A DNA stretch of 64,000 nucleotides from JBNPEO01 sp050490315 (GTDB lineage: Bacteria; Actinomycetota; Actinomycetes; Actinomycetales; Micrococcaceae): positions 62,001 through 126,000 of the forward strand of contig NZ_JBNPEO010000008.1 of the NCBI RefSeq assembly GCF_050490315.1, read 5' to 3'. The notes under the pieces were generated by a model. The model searched no databases. It saw nothing but the letters and a program-made list of their open reading frames with translations, and was not told the origin of the DNA. Shown here one piece after another: positions 34,355-41,537 of this stretch. The translations under genes and the position numbers were made by a program. Position 1 is the stretch's first letter; each line of letters begins with the position of its first letter.

Positions 34355-34969
34355 ATGTCCATCCGCCACAGCCTGCTCGCACTCCTGCAAGATCAACGCC
34401 GCTACGGGTATGATCTGCGGGTTGAGTTTGAGGAGCGCACAGGATCAACATGGCCGTTGAACATTGGGCAGGTTTACACCACCTTGGATCGCCTTGAGCG
34501 CGACGGTTTGGTTCTTAAAGACGGGGACGACGGCGAAGGCCACGTCATCTACAGCATCACCCCGGCCGGGACTGCGGAAGTTCAAGGCTGGTTTGCCGCC
34601 CCCGTGGAGCGGAGCAACCCGCCGCGCAATGAGCTGGCCATCAAGCTGGCGCTTGCTGTAACACTGCCCGGCGTTGATGTGCCGGCAATCATTTCCGCCC
34701 AGCGTGTGGCCTCCATGCGCTCACTTCAGGATTACACCAAGGCTCGCCGGGACACTGCAGCTAACCAACGCAGTTCTGACACTGCCTGGTTGTTGGTGCT
34801 GGATTCCCTGATTTTTCAGACTGAGGCAGAAGTCCGTTGGCTGGACCTGTGCGAGGCACGCTTGGCGCAACTTGCTGCGAGCCGTGCTGCCAGCATCAAT
34901 GACCCAGACCTTAATCAAGTTCCGCGCACCACGGTGACCGCTGCCCCGGTCACACGACCGGCCGAGTAG
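34355..34969 (+). CDS. PadR-family transcriptional regulator
   Basis: 204 residues. The N-terminal winged helix has SIRHSLLALLQDQRRYGYDLRVEFEERTGSTWPLNIGQVYTTLDRLERDGLV, a classical PadR pattern, followed by YSITPAGTAEVQGW and a helical C-terminal dimerisation domain of the longer PadR subclass. I chose the ATG at 34355 with AAAGGA five bases upstream. PadR repressors of this type usually sit in front of an ABC exporter they control; here only the first codons of such an ABC gene survive directly downstream. Confidence 0.9.
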   Translation: MSIRHSLLALLQDQRRYGYDLRVEFEERTGSTWPLNIGQVYTTLDRLERDGLVLKDGDDGEGHVIYSITPAGTAEVQGWFAAPVERSNPPRNELAIKLALAVTLPGVDVPAIISAQRVASMRSLQDYTKARRDTAANQRSSDTAWLLVLDSLIFQTEAEVRWLDLCEARLAQLAASRAASINDPDLNQVPRTTVTAAPVTRPAE

Positions 34970-34974
34970 TTCTA

Positions 34975-35055
34975 GTGACTTCCGTAGCACGTCAGCAGGT
35001 CTTGGAACTCGCCTCCGTGAGCCGGACCTTTGGTGAGGGCGCAACGGCGCTAGCT
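34975..35055 (+). pseudogene. Truncated ABC-transporter ATPase (N-terminal remnant)
   Basis: A GTG five bases after padR opens a frame whose first ~27 residues (VARQQVLELASVSRTFGEGATALA) are the typical start of a MacB-like ATPase. The similarity ends near 35055; the following residues are basic and unlike any ATPase, and there is no Walker A, signature or permease gene. The frame then runs to 35190 as a chimera. A deletion that removed the ATPase body and probably its FtsX-like permease explains this. The join to the cstA leader is around GCTAGCTAGG. Confidence 0.7.
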
Positions 35056-35164
35056 AGGTGCCGTCGTCGTGCCAAAGTTCCTCCCGCTGGACTATGGTGC
35101 TGTGCAGGAGCGAAACGTAAACCGAACCGCTGTGGCAACATCACCGCACTCAGTAGTCATCACA

Positions 35165-35177
35165 CGTACACTGTACG
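35165..35177. promoter_or_regulatory. Short palindrome in the cstA leader
   Basis: CGTAC-ACT-GTACG is a perfect 5-3-5 inverted repeat 40 bp upstream of the cstA start and could be a regulator site. Confidence 0.3.
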
Positions 35178-35217
35178 ACGGCGGCACTAGAGGCTGCGGC
35201 CAACTCAAGGAGGAGAC

Positions 35218-37560
35218 ATGGGCAGAGTACCTGACGGTCAAAAACGGGTGAACCCCGAGAAGATCGGGGCCAAACCGGCGAACGACGAAAAAACCACTAA
35301 CGGCGACACTTTGGTGAGTGACCCCAACTTGCCGCCGGTAGCAGTTGACCCGGAACGGTTGGACCGCGAAGACCGGGCATGGACGCCCGGCAAGATCGCT
35401 TTGTGGGTGGCCATCGCGCTGCTCGGTGGGCTCGCGTGGGTGATGATTGCCCTGGTTCGTGGGGAGACCGTCAATGCCATTTGGTTTGTTTTCGCCTCGG
35501 TGTGTACATACCTGATTGGCTATCGCTTCTATTCAAAGTTCATTGAAAAGCACCTGCTCAAACCTAATGACAGTCGCGCCACACCAGCCGAGTACAAAGC
35601 TGACGGTAAGGACTACGTTCGCACCGATCGCAACGTGTTGTTCGGTCACCACTTCGCCGCCATTGCCGGCGCCGGTCCCTTGGTTGGCCCCATCATTGCC
35701 GCCCAAATGGGTTACCTACCGGGCACTGTATGGATCATTGTTGGTGTAGTTTTGGCCGGTGCCGTCCAGGACTACCTCGTGATGTTTTTCTCCATGCGCC
35801 GCGGTGGACGTTCGCTGGGCCAGATGGCTCGCGAAGAACTTGGCGTGATCGGTGGAACTGCAGCACTGGTTGCCACCTTGCTGATTATGGTCATCATTGT
35901 GGCCATCTTGGCTCTAGTTGTTGTTAACGCCTTGGGTGAAAGCCCGTGGGGTGTGTTCTCGGTAGGAATGACCATCCCCATCGCACTGTTTATGGGCATC
36001 TACTTGCGCTTTATCCGCCCGGGCAAGGTGATGGAAGTTTCCATCATCGGTTTTGTTCTGTTGATGGCTGCCATCATTGGCGGCGGCGCTGTGGCCGGTA
36101 CCGAATGGGGTGCAGCGTTCTTCCACCTGGACAAGGTCACCATCGCATGGGGCTTGATCATCTACGGTTTCATCGCTGCAGTGTTGCCAGTGTGGTTGCT
36201 GCTGGCACCGCGCGACTACCTCTCTACATTTATGAAAATCGGTGTGATTGTGATGCTCGCGCTGGCCATTATTGTGGTCCGCCCGGAAATCACTGTCCCG
36301 GCATTTAGCGAGTTCGCCAGCCGAGACAACGGGCCGGTGTTCTCCGGATCCTTGTTCCCCTTCTTATTTGTCACCATCGCGTGTGGTGCGCTCTCCGGAT
36401 TCCACGCGCTGATCTCATCCGGAACCACCCCCAAACTCATCGAGAAGGAACGTCAAAGCCGCTACATCGGTTACGGCGGAATGCTAATGGAATCCTTTGT
36501 GGCGATTATGGCGTTGGTAGCTGCAATCTCCATTGACCGTGGCATCTACTTCGCCATGAACGCTCCATTGGCTCTGACCGGCGGGACCGTTGAATCAGCA
36601 GCCGCCTGGGTGAACTCCCTAGGCCTAGCCGGGGTCAACATCACCCCTGACGTTTTGGCTGAAACGGCTAAGAATGTGGGCGAGGAGAGCATTATTTCCC
36701 GATCTGGTGGTGCACCAACTCTGGCTGTTGGGTTGGCCCACATCATGCAGCAATTTATTGGTGGTACAGCCATGATGGCGTTCTGGTACCACTTCGCCAT
36801 TATGTTTGAGGCGCTCTTTATTCTCACCGCCGTTGACGCCGGAACGCGTGTGGCCCGCTTTATGCTGCAGGACTCTATTGGCAACTTTGTTCCCAAGTTC
36901 AAGGAAGCCTCATGGCGTCCGGGGGCGTGGCTGTGCACCGCAATTATGGTTGCGCTCTGGGGGGCTGTGCTGTTGATGGGTGTTACCGATCCGCTCGGTG
37001 GCATCAACACTCTGTTCCCGCTGTTTGGTATCGCTAACCAGCTGCTCGCCGCAATCGCCTTGGCTGTGTGTATGGCCATTGTGGCTAAGCGCGGCACCTT
37101 CAAATACTTGTGGATCGTGGCCCTGCCGCTTGCCTTCGCTGCAGTGGTAACCATCTCGGCGAGTATGTACAAGATCTTCTCGCCCGTACCCGCGGTGGGC
37201 TACTTCGCTAACAACTCGGCGTTTGCCAAGGCGCTCGCTGATGGGAAGACGTCCTTTGGGACGGCCAAGAATGTGCCGGCCATGGAGGCTGTTGTTCGCA
37301 ACACCATGATCCAGGGATGGCTCTCGGTGATCTTTGTGACGCTTTCCATCATTGTGATCATTGCGGCGATTATTGCCACCATCCAGGCCTTCAAAAATTC
37401 GCGGGCGGGAATTGCCAACGCAAATAATGAGGACCCGGCTGTGGCGTCCAAGGTATTTGCCCCGGCAGGGCTGTCCAGCACTGCGGCGGAGAAGGAAATC
37501 CTGGCTCAGTGGGCCGCGTTGCCAGCGGAGAAACGTTTGCACAAGGCCGGGCACCACTAA
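35218..37560 (+). CDS. cstA: Carbon starvation protein CstA (peptide/pyruvate transporter)
   Basis: 780-residue integral membrane protein. After a ~55-residue cytoplasmic N-terminus, many hydrophobic segments follow. Family blocks include YRFYSKFIEKHLLKPND, DRNVLFGHHFAAIAGAGPLVGPIIAAQMGYLPG, LGQMAREELG, SLFPFLFVTIACGALSGFHALISSGTTPKLI, FEALFILTAVDAGTRVARFMLQD and INTLFPLFGIANQLLAAIAL. CstA and its paralogues import peptides or pyruvate, often under nutrient stress. ATG start with AAGGAGG directly before. The stop overlaps the ybdD start (TAATG). A palindrome and about 160 bp of leader precede it. Confidence 0.95.
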   Translation: MGRVPDGQKRVNPEKIGAKPANDEKTTNGDTLVSDPNLPPVAVDPERLDREDRAWTPGKIALWVAIALLGGLAWVMIALVRGETVNAIWFVFASVCTYLIGYRFYSKFIEKHLLKPNDSRATPAEYKADGKDYVRTDRNVLFGHHFAAIAGAGPLVGPIIAAQMGYLPGTVWIIVGVVLAGAVQDYLVMFFSMRRGGRSLGQMAREELGVIGGTAALVATLLIMVIIVAILALVVVNALGESPWGVFSVGMTIPIALFMGIYLRFIRPGKVMEVSIIGFVLLMAAIIGGGAVAGTEWGAAFFHLDKVTIAWGLIIYGFIAAVLPVWLLLAPRDYLSTFMKIGVIVMLALAIIVVRPEITVPAFSEFASRDNGPVFSGSLFPFLFVTIACGALSGFHALISSGTTPKLIEKERQSRYIGYGGMLMESFVAIMALVAAISIDRGIYFAMNAPLALTGGTVESAAAWVNSLGLAGVNITPDVLAETAKNVGEESIISRSGGAPTLAVGLAHIMQQFIGGTAMMAFWYHFAIMFEALFILTAVDAGTRVARFMLQDSIGNFVPKFKEASWRPGAWLCTAIMVALWGAVLLMGVTDPLGGINTLFPLFGIANQLLAAIALAVCMAIVAKRGTFKYLWIVALPLAFAAVVTISASMYKIFSPVPAVGYFANNSAFAKALADGKTSFGTAKNVPAMEAVVRNTMIQGWLSVIFVTLSIIVIIAAIIATIQAFKNSRAGIANANNEDPAVASKVFAPAGLSSTAAEKEILAQWAALPAEKRLHKAGHH

Positions 37561-37778
37561 TGAAAGTGGCCGCCTCACCCGTCACGCTTGGAGCTTTGCG
37601 TGGAGGGTTCAAGAAGTTCAGTGCCTATCTTGGTGGCGTGATGGGGGCTGACGCTTACCAGCGGTACCTCGAGTTCCATCAAGAGGCCCAGTGCAGCGGC
37701 GAGCCGTTGACGGAACGTGAATTCTGGCGGGACAAAACGGCACGGCAAGAGGCAAACCCAGAGGGCCGCTGCTGCTGA
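37560..37778 (+). CDS. YbdD/YjiX-family small protein
   Basis: 72 residues matching the short YbdD/YjiX family that is always found beside CstA-type transporters: LGALRGGFKKFSAYLGGVMGADAYQRYLEFHQ and the C-terminal TEREFWRDKTARQEANPEGRCC. The ATG shares its A with the cstA TAA stop, so the two are translated together. It is thought to assist the transporter; the mechanism is not visible here. Confidence 0.88.
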   Translation: MKVAASPVTLGALRGGFKKFSAYLGGVMGADAYQRYLEFHQEAQCSGEPLTEREFWRDKTARQEANPEGRCC

Positions 37779-37824
37779 TGTAGGTGCGGGGCTCCTCAGC
37801 TGTGGCTCGTGAGAGTATGGGGCT

Positions 37825-38436
37825 ATGACTGAGGAGAACCGCACCGCACCACGCCAAGGGGAGGACGTCCCGGTGGAGGGAACCACTGTTCCGGAGGCTA
37901 AGTCCGAAGCGTTGAACCTGAGCGATTTGGTGGATGAGCCTGCCAAGGTGATGCGCATAGGGACCATGATTCGTCAGCTGCTTGAGGAAGTGAAGAGCTC
38001 CCCGCTAGATGATGCTGCCCGTATTCGCCTAGCTGAGATCCACACACGATCCATCCGGGAGCTTGAAGACGGCTTGGCACCGGAACTCGTCGAAGAACTT
38101 GAACGGCTTCGTTTGCCGTTCCCGGAAAATGCTGCGCCCTCCGATGCTGAGCTGCGGATCGCTCAGGCCCAATTGGTGGGTTGGCTTGAGGGACTGTTCC
38201 ACGGCATTCAGACGGCCATCGCTGCCCAGCATGCCGTCCGGGAGCAGACCGCCGCACAGCTTCAATTGCGCCAATTGCCGCCCGGTACGGTGATTGCGCC
38301 CGGGGTGATCATTGGTGAGAACGGTGAACCGCAACGTGCACCAAGCCCAACCGGTGCCACGGACGCCGGTGCGCCTCAAGACCCAGCCGCGGGCCGCCGT
38401 CGTGATCCTGACCACGGCCCAGGCCAGTACTTGTAG
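37825..38436 (+). CDS. bpa: Bacterial proteasome activator (Bpa/PafE)
   Basis: 203 residues of the Bpa family (DUF2587). The helical core (LSDLVDEPAKVMRIGTMIRQLLEEVKSSPLDDAARIRLAEIH, then ELEDGLAPELVEELERL) builds a ring on the 20S proteasome and lets unfolded substrates in without ATP. The C-terminus ends in GQYL, the tail known to dock into proteasome alpha-subunit pockets in Mycobacterium. A disordered Pro/Asp-rich linker precedes it. No proteasome gene lies in the window. ATG start with only a weak ribosome site. Confidence 0.92.
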   Translation: MTEENRTAPRQGEDVPVEGTTVPEAKSEALNLSDLVDEPAKVMRIGTMIRQLLEEVKSSPLDDAARIRLAEIHTRSIRELEDGLAPELVEELERLRLPFPENAAPSDAELRIAQAQLVGWLEGLFHGIQTAIAAQHAVREQTAAQLQLRQLPPGTVIAPGVIIGENGEPQRAPSPTGATDAGAPQDPAAGRRRDPDHGPGQYL

Positions 38437-38445
38437 GCCGAACTG

Positions 38446-38910
38446 ATGGGGATTTTTTCTGTGGCACGGCAGGGCAAGCGGGACGATAAAGAGCTAGGCA
38501 AAGGTTTGTGGCGGCGCGCTCACGATCGTTTTCAGCGTGGTTTGGACAGGTATCACCAAGTCCTTGAGGGCGTTGAGGACGATGCTCTCTACAACGAGTT
38601 GGTGTTGATCGCGAACGATCTCTCGCAGCTATTGCCACGGGTCCGGGCAGTGTGCGCCGCGGCCCAAAAGCAGCATCCCAGTGAAGAGCTAGAGGTGCCG
38701 ATTCAGCTGGCAGCCGTGCACCGGGCGCTGTCCAACGCGGGCAATGATTTGGCCACAACCGCCCAAGCAGCGGCGATGCTTCGGCTCGCTGTGGGGCCCG
38801 GTAAAGGGCCGGTGTCAGACACGGCGGTGTCAGTCCGGCGCCGTGCGGAGGCTGTTTCCGCCCACGTGCACGACGCCGAACGGCAGCTAAGCGAGCAGGC
38901 CCAGCTGTAG
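38446..38910 (+). CDS. Conserved hypothetical helical protein
   Basis: 154 residues, predicted mostly helical, soluble, without signal peptide. The N-terminus is basic (RQGKRDDKELGKGLWRRAHDRFQRGLDRYHQVLEGVED), followed by YNELVLIANDLSQLLPRVRAVCAAAQKQHP and Ala-rich helices. No domain recognised. It starts nine bases after bpa, probably in one operon, and might belong to proteasome or envelope physiology, which is inference only. Confidence 0.75.
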   Translation: MGIFSVARQGKRDDKELGKGLWRRAHDRFQRGLDRYHQVLEGVEDDALYNELVLIANDLSQLLPRVRAVCAAAQKQHPSEELEVPIQLAAVHRALSNAGNDLATTAQAAAMLRLAVGPGKGPVSDTAVSVRRRAEAVSAHVHDAERQLSEQAQL

Positions 38911-38942
38911 TTTTTGGTTGAGTTTTAACGTGAGGAGTCACC

Positions 38943-39267
38943 ATGGGCATCGAACGAATCAACGAGGGGCTGGATCTTGGCGTCCGAACCGTCATTTCTG
39001 CCGCACGTGCCAAGGTGTGGCGTGCGTGGTCTGATCCTAGCGAGTTTGCCACGTGGTGGGTTCCGGCTCCCGAGGCGTGTCACTACCCCGTTTATCACAG
39101 GTGTTTTTACGTTTGAAGACCACCCGGACGGCACGCTTTACACGGCTAGAGCGCTTCATAAGGACAAGGCTGACCGGGACAATCACCTGGAACTCGGATT
39201 CTTTGAGGGCTGCGGCGCAGTGACCGAACAGCTGGCCGAACTAGCTAGCAGCTACTCGCGAGACTAA
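38943..39267 (+). pseudogene. Frameshifted SRPBCC (AHSA1-like) gene with internal deletion
   Basis: An ATG with GAGGAG six bases upstream opens a frame that reads as an AHSA1-type SRPBCC protein for ~45 residues (IERINEGLDLGVRTVISA, KVWRAWSDPSEFATWWVP) and stops at 39114. The C-terminal part (TFEDHPDGTLYTARALHKD, then ELGFFEGCGAVTEQLAEL) continues in the +1 frame to 39267. The middle ~50-60 residues of a normal protein of this family are missing at about 39080. So a deletion with frameshift inactivated the gene. A sequencing error cannot create the missing part. Confidence 0.85.
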
Positions 39268-39371
39268 GAGCGTTTTATTCCTGCTTTGAGGCACATTTTT
39301 GAGGTTACGCATATAGCGGATGCAGCTGCTTTTGCCTGTAATTTGCTGTGTTGCTTTGGCAGGATGGAACC

Positions 39372-40211
39372 ATGACTTCTTCACCGAATCTGACATTCAA
39401 TGACGGCAACACCATCCCGCAGCTCGGCTACGGCGTATGGCAGGTAGAAGACGATGTCGCTGAAAAGGTTGTGAGTCAGGCTTTCAAGGCTGGCTTCCGG
39501 CACATCGACACCGCCAAGATTTACGGCAACGAGGCAGGCGTAGGCCGCGCCATTGCGTCCTCCGGGTTGGACCACAAGGACATCTTCATCACCACCAAGT
39601 TGTGGAACGCTGACCAGGGCTACGAGTCCACACTGGCGGCCTTTGAGGCATCCATGGAGCGACTTGGCCTGGAAACGCTTGACCTGTACCTCATCCACTG
39701 GATGCAGCCGAAGCAGAACAAGTACGTTGACACCTGGAAAGCACTCATCGAGCTGCAGAAGCAGGGCCGGGTCAAGTCCATTGGTGTTTCCAACTTCACC
39801 AAGGAAGGCCTGCAGGAAATCATCGACGCTACCGGCGTTGTTCCGGCCATCCACCAGATCGAACTGCACCCGTTCTTCAACCAGAGCGAACTGCGTGAAT
39901 TCAACGCTTCTAAGGGCATCCTGACTCAGGCTTGGTCCCCGCTGGGTCAGGGCGGTGAGCTGCTGAGCAACGATGTTGTCACCAACATCGCTGAGAAGCA
40001 CAACGCCACTGCCGCTCAGGTAGTTATTGCTTGGCACTTGGCTATCGGCAACGTGGTGATCCCCAAGTCCGTGACCGAATCCCGCATTCAGGAGAACTTC
40101 GCTGCTTTGAACGTCACCCTTGACGCCGAGGACATCGAAGCAATCACCGCACTGGACAAGGGTGCCGAAGGCCGCATCGGGGCCGACCCGGCAGTCTCTG
40201 ACTTCCAGTAG
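39372..40211 (+). CDS. Aldo/keto reductase
   Basis: 279 residues, the usual length for the bacterial 2,5-diketo-gluconate reductase-like group. The four catalytic residues are present: Asp46 and Tyr51 (FRHIDTAKIYGNE), Lys76 (ITTKLW) and His near 109 (LYLIHWMQP). Other signatures are IGVSNFTKEGLQEI, HQIELHPFF and the NADPH-binding VVIPKSVTESRIQENF. ATG with AGGATGG about five bases upstream. Cytoplasmic carbonyl reductase of broad specificity is predicted. Ends in front of a strong hairpin. Confidence 0.93.
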   Translation: MTSSPNLTFNDGNTIPQLGYGVWQVEDDVAEKVVSQAFKAGFRHIDTAKIYGNEAGVGRAIASSGLDHKDIFITTKLWNADQGYESTLAAFEASMERLGLETLDLYLIHWMQPKQNKYVDTWKALIELQKQGRVKSIGVSNFTKEGLQEIIDATGVVPAIHQIELHPFFNQSELREFNASKGILTQAWSPLGQGGELLSNDVVTNIAEKHNATAAQVVIAWHLAIGNVVIPKSVTESRIQENFAALNVTLDAEDIEAITALDKGAEGRIGADPAVSDFQ

Positions 40212-40228
40212 GCAACTCGCCACATAAG

Positions 40229-40288
40229 CGCTACAAAATAGGACATCCGCACCCGGGATTTTGGGTGCGGATGTCCTATTTTGTAGCG
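40229..40288. terminator. Long perfect hairpin between the aldo/keto reductase gene and tRNA-Thr
   Basis: 26-bp perfect stem (40229-40254 with 40263-40288) and an eight-base loop GGGATTTT. The stem contains AAAATA/TATTTT rather than a terminal T run. It lies between convergent transcripts. Confidence 0.85.
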
Positions 40289-40308
40289 GAAGTCTCCAGG
40301 CAAAAAAC

Positions 40309-40341
40309 AAGCCCCGCAAAATCCGTGGATTCGCGGGGCTT
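40309..40341 (-). terminator. Terminator of tRNA-Thr
   Basis: AAGCCCCGC (40309-40317) pairs with GCGGGGCTT (40333-40341); on the minus strand GTTTTTTG follows. Confidence 0.8.
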
Positions 40342-40345
40342 TTCG

Positions 40346-40418
40346 AGCTTCCTATCAGAATCGAACTGATGACCTTTTCATTACGAGTGAAACGCTCTAC
40401 CGACTGAGCTAAGGAAGC
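40346..40418 (-). tRNA. tRNA-Thr(CGT)
   Basis: 73-base tRNA on the minus strand. Acceptor stem GCTTCCT/AGGAAGC, D-arm GCTCAGTCGGTAGAGC, anticodon stem-loop TTTCACTCGTAATGAAA with anticodon CGT, T-loop AGTTCGATTCT, discriminator T. CCA is not encoded. Confidence 0.95.
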
Positions 40419-40800
40419 AACACGAGGTTCATCCGGGCGAGCGGATGAATCACGCAAGAATCAACTGTAGTGGAGGCCCGGCGTTACGGTCAAAACGCAG
40501 CCCCAGCCGAGGATAAACCAAGGGCTGGAACCGCCCCCATATGACGGTTCCAGCCCAGCTATGCAGAGACACGGCACGGCACTTTATGACGCGAAAACCT
40601 ACAGAATTCCAAAAAAGTTTGATGAGCCAGGATACGGCTGTTCATCTTGCGGTCGGTCAGGGTTTAGGAGTTGGTTTTGCAGATCCGTCACTCTGGTGTT
40701 CAGATGGGCGGCCAAAGTGCGCCGAGCCAGAACTTAACTGCGATATTCGTGGCAACAATGGCGCTGCCGCGGGATCGCTCGACCTTGGGAGAGCAACACC
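40419..40800. other. Intergenic region with one hairpin
   Basis: 382 bp between tRNA-Thr and the phosphonatase-like gene. GGGCTGGAACCG (40522-40533) pairs with CGGTTCCAGCCC (40545-40556). A 264-bp open frame from 40541 overlaps the hairpin, has no ribosome site and no recognisable product. I see nothing else. Confidence 0.5.
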
Positions 40801-41532
40801 ATGAGCGTGGACAACAGTACAACAGGCCAGCAGACCCCTTTCATCACACCGGTGCGGAACCTTCGCCTAGCCATTTTGGACATGTCCGGCACCACCATCA
40901 CGGATGACGGCATCACTGAGCAAGCCATGGCCCGGGCCCTCCAGGAACAGGGAATCAGCGCAGGCAGTGCGCAATATGACTCCATGCTCGGCTACGCGCG
41001 CGACACCATGGGCATCTCCAAAATCACCGTCTTTGAGCACCTCTTTGAGCACAATCCGGGTCAAGCAGCTGCGGCCAACAGGACCTTTGAAACCGTTTAC
41101 GACGAGCTGGTCAAAAACGGGGGAGTCCGCGCTATTGACGGTGCAGCGGATACCATCGCATGGCTCCGTGAGGCAGGACTGCAGATCTGCCTGGCCACGG
41201 GATTCGGCCGGCACACCCAAAACACGATTCTTGAGTCTTTGGGCTGGATGGGAATGGCGGATTTGAGCCTGTGCCCGGCAGACGCTGGCCGCGGCCGCCC
41301 GTACCCGGACATGATCCTCACAGCAGTGCTAGCCCTAGACCTCGACGACGTCCGCGAGGTTCTTGTAGTTGGCGATACCACCTCGGACATGCTGGCAGGG
41401 TTACGCGCCGGAGCCGGTGTGGTGACCGGAGTGCTCACCGGCGCCCACACTGAGGCGGCCCTGCGAGCAGCAGGTGCTGGCGTCGTCGTTCCTTCCATTA
41501 AGGAACTGCCGGCGGTCCTACAAGGCCGCTAA
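40801..41532 (+). CDS. Phosphonatase-like HAD hydrolase
   Basis: 243-residue HAD-superfamily protein. The nucleophile Asp27 is in ILDMSGTT, the form seen in phosphonatases (second Asp of DxD replaced). MGISK with Lys74 sits where PhnX has its Schiff-base Lys, then LATGFGRHTQ and GRGRPYPDM for the phosphate/Lys loop and VLVVGDTTSDMLAGLRAG for metal binding. It probably breaks a C-P or phosphoester bond in an aminophosphonate-like compound. No phosphonate transaminase or transporter is nearby. ATG with GGAGAG seven bases upstream. Confidence 0.85.
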   Translation: MSVDNSTTGQQTPFITPVRNLRLAILDMSGTTITDDGITEQAMARALQEQGISAGSAQYDSMLGYARDTMGISKITVFEHLFEHNPGQAAAANRTFETVYDELVKNGGVRAIDGAADTIAWLREAGLQICLATGFGRHTQNTILESLGWMGMADLSLCPADAGRGRPYPDMILTAVLALDLDDVREVLVVGDTTSDMLAGLRAGAGVVTGVLTGAHTEAALRAAGAGVVVPSIKELPAVLQGR

Positions 41533-41537
41533 AAACG

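Noticed and set aside
40238..40250. GGACATCCG in the 40.2 kb hairpin as a further NanR site
   Set aside because: It lies in a terminator stem far from any sialic acid gene; a nine-base match is compatible with chance.
39381..40457. 358-codon antisense frame over the aldo/keto reductase gene and tRNA-Thr
   Set aside because: It crosses a tRNA gene and a perfect hairpin and mirrors a well-recognised enzyme, so it is not a gene.
40541..40804. 87-codon frame before the phosphonatase-like gene
   Set aside because: No start signal, begins inside a hairpin and shows no domain.
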